DNA of 33,258 nucleotides. It comes from an uncultured Luminiphilus sp. (GTDB lineage Bacteria > Pseudomonadota > Gammaproteobacteria > Pseudomonadales > Halieaceae). The stretch is from assembly GCA_938091425.1 (NCBI GenBank), contig CALKHC010000089.1, positions 1-33,258 on the forward strand, written 5' to 3'. Positions within the stretch are counted from its first letter, which is position 1. Every line of letters begins with the position of its first letter. Shown here piece by piece: positions 28,013-33,258 of this stretch. Position numbers and translations under genes: made by a program. A model generated the notes under the pieces. The model did not search any database, had not been told where the DNA came from, and worked only from the letters and a program-made list of their open reading frames with translations.

Positions 28013-28831
28013 GTGATCGACTTCCATACACATAGTGCCGCTTCTGATGGCGCCCTGAGCCCGCGTGATTTGGTTGATCGCGCTGCGAGCGAGGGTGTCC
28101 GTCGCTTGGCCATCACTGATCACGACACGATTGCAGGTTACCTGAGCGTTTGCCAATCAGTGCCATCAGAGCTCGAGTTGATAAGCGGCGTTGAGCTCTC
28201 ATGCCAGTGGGGGCGAGTGGGTATTCACATTATTGGACTCGGCTTTGACCCGGCGTCCCGCGCTTTGACTTGCCATCTTGAGGGCCTGAACAAAGCTCGC
28301 CGAGATCGCGCAGAAAAAATTGCACACAAGCTGGATCGCAGTGGCATGCCCGGTGCATTGGAGGGCGCGATGGCGGTCGCAGACGGCGCACAGATAGGAC
28401 GGCCGCATTTCGCACGCTGGATGGTGCTGGCGGGACATGTTGACAGTGAGGCAATCGCGTTCAAGCGCTTTCTGGGTCGCGGCAAGCCGGGCGATATCTC
28501 GCTGCTGTGGCCGGCGCTGGATGACACCGTGGCAGTGATCACAGCTGCCGGCGGTCTCGCAGTGCTGGCCCATCCCTTGGATTATAAAATGACGGCGACG
28601 CGGCTCCGGGCCCTGACGGATGCGTTTTGTGACGCCGGCGGGGCGGCGCTGGAGGTGATTAATGGTCGGCCAAGACCGGGTGACACGGATGCCTTGTGGC
28701 GGTTGGTCAGGGAGCGTGACTTACATGTTTCTGTGGGATCAGACTTCCACCGCGACTCGCCCCACGGCGCCGGGCTGGGTGTGGAGACCGGTGAGATTCC
28801 CGAGGGCATGGGGGTCTGGGAGCAACTGTGA
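28013..28831 (+). CDS. PHP-domain phosphoesterase (YciV/RNase AM-like)
   Basis: IDFHTHSAASDGALSPRDLVDRAASEGVRRLAITDHDTIAGY; AVLAHPLDYKMT; VSVGSDFHRDS. Confidence 0.93.
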   Translation: MIDFHTHSAASDGALSPRDLVDRAASEGVRRLAITDHDTIAGYLSVCQSVPSELELISGVELSCQWGRVGIHIIGLGFDPASRALTCHLEGLNKARRDRAEKIAHKLDRSGMPGALEGAMAVADGAQIGRPHFARWMVLAGHVDSEAIAFKRFLGRGKPGDISLLWPALDDTVAVITAAGGLAVLAHPLDYKMTATRLRALTDAFCDAGGAALEVINGRPRPGDTDALWRLVRERDLHVSVGSDFHRDSPHGAGLGVETGEIPEGMGVWEQL

Positions 28832-29454
28832 GTCAGTTTTTTGCCATCCACCCGGAGACACCGCAGGCTCGTCTGGTGCAGCAGGCGGTCGACATTATTC
28901 ACCGCGGTGGTGTCGTGGTGTATCCCACGGATTCTGCCTATGCGCTGGGCTGTCAGTTGGGAGACAAGAAGGCCATGGAGCGCATCCGGCGCATCCGCGC
29001 TCTGCGGGATGACCACAATTTCACTCTCGTGTGCCGCGACTTGTCTGAGTTAGGCACCTACGCCCGAGTGGACAATACCGCCTATCGACTGCTGCGCCAT
29101 GCCACACCCGGCCCTTACACGTTCATACTTGAGGCGACCCGAGATGTGCCGAAACGGCTGGTACAACCCAAGCGAAAGACGATTGGTCTCAGGGTCCCCG
29201 ATCATCCGATCCCTCAGGCGCTCCTGCAGGCGCTTGATGAGCCGTTGATGAGCGCGACACTGGCGCTTCCCGGGGACCAATACCCTATGACAGATCCCTA
29301 TGACATTCGGGACCAGCTTGAACATGAAGTGGATCTCGTTGTCGATGGCGGGTTCTGTGGACTGGAGGCCACCAGCGTGATTGATTTGACGGGCTCGGCC
29401 CCACTCATTTTGCGCCGCGGCGTCGGTGACGTCAGCGACTTTGAGGCTGCCTGA
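28828..29454 (+). CDS. L-threonylcarbamoyladenylate synthase family protein (YciO/Sua5)
   Basis: GGVVVYPTDSAYALGCQLGDKKAMERIRRIRALRDDHNFTLVCRDLSELGTYARVDN. Confidence 0.93.
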   Translation: MSQFFAIHPETPQARLVQQAVDIIHRGGVVVYPTDSAYALGCQLGDKKAMERIRRIRALRDDHNFTLVCRDLSELGTYARVDNTAYRLLRHATPGPYTFILEATRDVPKRLVQPKRKTIGLRVPDHPIPQALLQALDEPLMSATLALPGDQYPMTDPYDIRDQLEHEVDLVVDGGFCGLEATSVIDLTGSAPLILRRGVGDVSDFEAA

Positions 29455-29469
29455 GGGTATAATTTCCCC

Positions 29470-30345
29470 GTGACTAATTCTGCTGAAAACGCCCCGGAGG
29501 AGGGCGCCACAAGCGCGCCGGACAACTCTGCGGTAGATACCGATATGCCCGCACTCCGGCCGGAGCAGGGTGAGATGCCCTTCGCGATGGTACGGGGCGA
29601 AGCGGTGACAGAGCTACCCAAGGATCTCTACATTCCCCCGCAAGCGCTTGAGGTGTTCCTGGACGCCTTCGAGGGTCCGCTTGATCTGCTTCTGTATCTG
29701 ATCCGTCGCCAGAACCTCGACATTCTCGACATCGATGTCGCGCAGATCACCGAGCAGTACATGCGCTATGTCGAGTTGATGGATGCCATGCAGTTTGAAC
29801 TGGCGGCCGAGTACCTGCTGATGGCGGCGATGTTGGCCGAGATCAAGTCACGTATGTTGCTGCCCCGTTCCAGCGAGATCGAAGAAGACGAGGAGGACCC
29901 CCGTGCCAACCTCGTGCGCCGTCTGCAGGAATACGAGCGGTTTAAAAAGGCGGCAGAGGATCTCGAGGCGATGCCCCGGCTGGAGCGGGAGTTGTGGCAG
30001 GCCTCTGCCGCGCCTCCAGACCTGCGGCTTGAGCGACCGCTACCCGAGGTGGACATGCGGGAAGTGCTTCTGGCGCTCGGGGAGGTGCTGCGGCGGGCGG
30101 AGATGTACGCGAGCCATCAGATACAGATGGAGTCGCTGTCGACCCGGGAGCGCATGTCTCAAGTGCTGGAAACCCTGACCCAAGGAGGATTTGTGCCCTT
30201 CGTCTCCTTGTTCAAGCCTGAGGAGGGCCGCCTGGGCGTCGTCGTGACGTTCCTTGCGCTGATGGAACTCATGAAAGAGTCCCTGATAGAGCTGGTTCAG
30301 ACAGAGGGGTTTGGCCCTATCCACATCAAAGCGAAATCGGAGTAA
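29470..30345 (+). CDS. scpA: Segregation and condensation protein A
   Basis: FEGPLDLLLYLIRRQNLDILDIDVAQITEQYMRYVE, AAEYLLMAAMLAEIKSRMLLP; GTG start. Confidence 0.96.
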   Translation: MTNSAENAPEEGATSAPDNSAVDTDMPALRPEQGEMPFAMVRGEAVTELPKDLYIPPQALEVFLDAFEGPLDLLLYLIRRQNLDILDIDVAQITEQYMRYVELMDAMQFELAAEYLLMAAMLAEIKSRMLLPRSSEIEEDEEDPRANLVRRLQEYERFKKAAEDLEAMPRLERELWQASAAPPDLRLERPLPEVDMREVLLALGEVLRRAEMYASHQIQMESLSTRERMSQVLETLTQGGFVPFVSLFKPEEGRLGVVVTFLALMELMKESLIELVQTEGFGPIHIKAKSE

Positions 30346-30347
30346 AC

Positions 30348-31061
30348 ATGGAAGCGGGCTTGGTGCAGATTTTGGAAGGTGCGCTGCTGGCGGCAGGTGA
30401 GCCGTTATCCGTGCAGCGCATGGCGCTCTTGTTCGAGGAGAACGAGCGTCCTTCCAAGGAAGAGATTCGCGCAGCGATCAAGTCGGTTGAAGAGCGGTGT
30501 GAAGACCGCGGTTACGAATTGGTGCAAGTGGCCTCTGGATATCGATTCCAGGTGCGACAGGATCTTGCGGCCTGGGTAGGTCGCCTCTGGCAGGAGCGTC
30601 CCGCCCGTTATTCGCGAGCGCTCATGGAAACACTCTCTCTCATTGCCTACCGCCAGCCAATAACACGGGGTGAGATTGAGGAAATTCGGGGTGTTGCGGT
30701 CAGTACTAACATCATCAAGACGCTTCTCGAGCGAGAATGGGTGCGGGTTGTAGGACACCGTGATGTCCCGGGCCGGCCCGCCATGTATGCCACGACCCGC
30801 CAGTTTCTTGACTATTTCAATCTGAAATCACTGGATCAGTTGCCACCGCTGGCGGAGATCAAGGAGCTAGACAATCTGTCTGGCGAGCTGGGTCTGGAAG
30901 TGCCTGAGCAGGCCGCTGGAACTGACGCTGCCGAACAGCCCGACGCGGAAGACGACGCTTCCCCATCCGAAACAGAACCGGAAGACGCCGCAACGCCAGA
31001 TGGTGAGCAGCCGGAAGCAGAAGACGCAGACGATGTCGAGCAAGAAGACCGCACAGACTAA
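30348..31061 (+). CDS. scpB: Segregation and condensation protein B
   Basis: LEGALLAAGEPLSVQRMALLFEE..., ETLSLIAYRQPITRGEIEEIRGVAVSTNIIKTLLEREWVRVVGHRDVPGRPAMYATT; adjacent to scpA. Confidence 0.96.
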   Translation: MEAGLVQILEGALLAAGEPLSVQRMALLFEENERPSKEEIRAAIKSVEERCEDRGYELVQVASGYRFQVRQDLAAWVGRLWQERPARYSRALMETLSLIAYRQPITRGEIEEIRGVAVSTNIIKTLLEREWVRVVGHRDVPGRPAMYATTRQFLDYFNLKSLDQLPPLAEIKELDNLSGELGLEVPEQAAGTDAAEQPDAEDDASPSETEPEDAATPDGEQPEAEDADDVEQEDRTD

Positions 31062-31920
31062 ATCATCCGAGCCGGTCACGGCAGACAAAGGCCAGAAACT
31101 ACAAAAGGTGCTGGCGAGTCTGGGTCTTGGATCACGGCGGAAAATGGAGCGCTGGATAGAAGAAGGCCGCGTGACTGTCGATGGCAGTGTGGCCACCCTT
31201 GGCGACCGTATTCGGTCGAGTCAGGTCCTGCGGCTGGATGGCAAGCCGCTGGAGATGGACGACGTCGCGCAGGTTCGTGTGCTCCTCTATCACAAGCCGG
31301 TAAGAGAGGTGTGCACCCGGGATGATCCCGAGGGCCGTAAAACGGTGTTCGAGCGGTTGCCAAAACTGAAGAGTGGTCGCTGGATTTCGGTGGGTCGTCT
31401 CGATTTTAATACCTCCGGGGTACTGTTGTTCACCACTGACGGAGCGTTGGCCAATGCGCTGATGCATCCCTCTAATGGGATCGAGCGAGAATATCTGGTG
31501 CGGGTCATGGGGCGGGTCGACGAGTCGATGCTCGAGCGTCTAAAGCACGGTATAGAGCTCGACGACGGCGCCGCCCGATTCTCTGACATTCAGGAAGGAG
31601 GTGGTGATGGGATCAACAGTTTCTTCTATGTCGTGCTGATGGAAGGACGCAATCGCGAGGTCCGTCGTTTGTGGGAGTCACAGGGCACGACCGTATCGCG
31701 GCTGAAGCGCGTGCGTTTTGGCGAGGTATTCCTGCCGTCAAAGCTCAAGAAGGGTCAGTGGTTGGAATTGCCGCAACGGGACGTGGATGTGATTTATCAG
31801 ATGGCCGGACTGCCGACCCAAGAGGTGGCATCGTTGTCCAAAAAGGATCTGGAGCGTCGACAGCGGTTTGCAAAAAAAGGACAGCGGGTTGCGGGGCGCC
31901 GCAGCCGGCGCAGCGACTGA
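31033..31920 (+). CDS. rluB: 23S rRNA pseudouridine synthase RluB-like
   Basis: S4 domain KLQKVLASLGLGSRRKMERWIEEGRVTVDG; GRLDFNTSGVLLFTTDGALANALMHPS; EGRNREVRRLWESQG. ATG at 31033 preferred. Confidence 0.94.
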   Translation: MSSKKTAQTKSSEPVTADKGQKLQKVLASLGLGSRRKMERWIEEGRVTVDGSVATLGDRIRSSQVLRLDGKPLEMDDVAQVRVLLYHKPVREVCTRDDPEGRKTVFERLPKLKSGRWISVGRLDFNTSGVLLFTTDGALANALMHPSNGIEREYLVRVMGRVDESMLERLKHGIELDDGAARFSDIQEGGGDGINSFFYVVLMEGRNREVRRLWESQGTTVSRLKRVRFGEVFLPSKLKKGQWLELPQRDVDVIYQMAGLPTQEVASLSKKDLERRQRFAKKGQRVAGRRSRRSD

Positions 31921-31924
31921 GCGA

Positions 31925-32680
31925 TCAGGTCTGTGCACTCAAAGCCTGTCCGTGGAGGTCGCGGCTGGCATCACTCAGTAGATACAGCCAACGGTCAGTC
32001 AACACGTCGGGCATGGGGTTGGTATCAGGGGGTTCTCCGGGATAGGCCAGTCTGCGCATGCCCGTGTTGACCGCACCAGGATTCAGGCTGTTCACGCGAA
32101 TGGGGCTCGTCGCGCCCAACTCGTCAGCGAGCACCTGCATATAGCCCTCGGTGGCAAATTTGGACACCGCGTATGCGCCCCAATAGGCTTTCCCTCGTCG
32201 TCCCACGCCAGAGCTTGTGAGCACGATCGAGGCGGCTGAGGCCGCTTCGAGGAGTGGCATCAGCGCCCGGGTAAGGAGAAAGACAGAGGTCATGTTGACC
32301 TGAAGGACCTCATCCCAGCTTGTAGGTGTGGTTTGTGCCAATGCGCGACGCTCACCCAGCACGCTGGCGTTGTGCACCAGACCGTCAAGCACCATATCTG
32401 CCGCGGAGAGTTCATCTGCCAGCTTGGTGTAGACCGAGGGGTCGCGAGCGGTCAAATCCAAGGGGATGATACCGGGCTTCGGGCATCCCATATCGGCAAT
32501 CTGATCGTAGACCCGTGCTAGCGCGGCTTCGTCCCGTCCCAACAGCAGCACCTCGGCACCGTGTTGTGCGCAACTGAGTGCGACGGCCTCCCCGATACCG
32601 CGGTTGGCACCGGTAATCAGAACAGTTTTGCCGGCCAGTTCGCTGTTGGACGCTTGCCAGCCGTCGGGTACGAAACTCAT
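31925..32680 (-). CDS. SDR-family oxidoreductase, YciK-like
   Basis: GKTVLITGANRGIGEAVALSCAQHGAEVLLLGRD, VHNASVLGERR, YxxxK motif YAVSKFATEGYMQVLADEL. Confidence 0.92.
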   Translation of the reverse strand: MSFVPDGWQASNSELAGKTVLITGANRGIGEAVALSCAQHGAEVLLLGRDEAALARVYDQIADMGCPKPGIIPLDLTARDPSVYTKLADELSAADMVLDGLVHNASVLGERRALAQTTPTSWDEVLQVNMTSVFLLTRALMPLLEAASAASIVLTSSGVGRRGKAYWGAYAVSKFATEGYMQVLADELGATSPIRVNSLNPGAVNTGMRRLAYPGEPPDTNPMPDVLTDRWLYLLSDASRDLHGQALSAQT

Positions 32681-33258
32681 GACAACATCCCTGAGATCAA
32701 CTCGACCAGCTCGCGACTGCTCTCAGCCACGGCATCAGCCTGCCAGCTTGTCGCAGCCTCCCCGGGCGCCAGATATCCATAGGCCGCGGCGACAGTAAAG
32801 CAGCCCGCAGCTCGACCCGCTTCGATATCCCTCGAGTGATCCCCAACAAACAGGGTCTCGGTGGGGTCGCAGGACAACTGTTTGCAGGCGAGCAAAATCG
32901 CCTCGGGGTCAGGCTTGGGCTGGTCAACGTGATCGGGCGTCACCACTGCGCCGGCTGAAGGGTCAAAGGCCATCTTTTCCATCAATGGGTGCGCAAACCG
33001 TGCCAGTTTGTTGGTGACAACTCCCCAGCGAATTTTAGCTCGCTGCAAATCGGCAATCAGTTTCCGCAATCCCGGGTAGGGATGGCTGAGATCGCCCAGA
33101 CTGGTCTCGTAAAGCGTGAGAAATCTCTGCCGCCACTGCTCGAAAGCCGGATCGTTGGCAGACATGCCCAGTGAGGCCTGCACCATACCGATAGCGCCAT
33201 CGGACACGCTGTGCCAAATGGTCTCGGGTTCTATAGGTGCCAAACCCGCCTCAGCGCG
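32677..33258 (-). CDS. HAD phosphatase, Gph (phosphoglycolate phosphatase)-like; 5' end outside window
   Basis: WGVVTNKLARFAHPLMEKMAF, PDHVDQPKPDPEAILLACKQL, FVGDHSRDIEAGRAAGC. Frame stays open to the window edge (RAEAGLAPIEPETIWHSVSDGA); the N-terminal DxD motif is beyond the edge. Confidence 0.9.
   Translation of the reverse strand, partial: RAEAGLAPIEPETIWHSVSDGAIGMVQASLGMSANDPAFEQWRQRFLTLYETSLGDLSHPYPGLRKLIADLQRAKIRWGVVTNKLARFAHPLMEKMAFDPSAGAVVTPDHVDQPKPDPEAILLACKQLSCDPTETLFVGDHSRDIEAGRAAGCFTVAAAYGYLAPGEAATSWQADAVAESSRELVELISGMLS

Noticed and set aside
28199-28573. 124-aa minus-strand ORF within the PHP phosphoesterase gene
   Set aside because: Shadow ORF opposite a conserved CDS.
1-33258. 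Search for CRISPR arrays, tRNA/rRNA genes, transposases, phage or toxin-antitoxin genes
   Set aside because: No regularly spaced repeats, RNA gene sequences or mobile-element proteins recognised; gene density and overlaps indicate ordinary chromosomal backbone.

Overview
This is a gene-dense, GC-rich chromosomal segment that looks gammaproteobacterial by gene content and order. No CRISPR arrays, transposases, phage genes, rRNAs or tRNAs were seen. From left to right it contains: (i) a minus-strand unit of a TPP riboswitch, a TonB-dependent receptor and a translationally coupled, window-truncated thiamine-binding (YkoF/MTH1187-like) protein, read as a thiamine/precursor uptake locus; (ii) a complete gspC-N type II secretion cluster on the plus strand; (iii) two consecutive Na+-coupled transporters (NSS/SNF and AGCS families); (iv) a minus-strand run of an orphan 68-aa protein, a VWA protein, a membrane J-domain protein, an interrupted small ORF, HtpX and a Deg/HtrA protease, which is the most system-like and least described part of the window; (v) msrA, rsmE, rimO, DUF2244, an RluA-type pseudouridine synthase, pdxJ, cyclophilin, an SH3-domain protein and yciB; (vi) PHP phosphoesterase, yciO/sua5, scpA, scpB, rluB; (vii) yciK-like SDR and a gph-like phosphatase cut by the window end. 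The observations most worth checking are in block (iv): an in-frame UGA-C inside a small ORF with a good RBS, and a VWA gene whose conserved N-terminal region has no ATG/GTG/TTG start, only an AUU behind an AGGG motif. Family names come from motif and sequence recognition without database searches.
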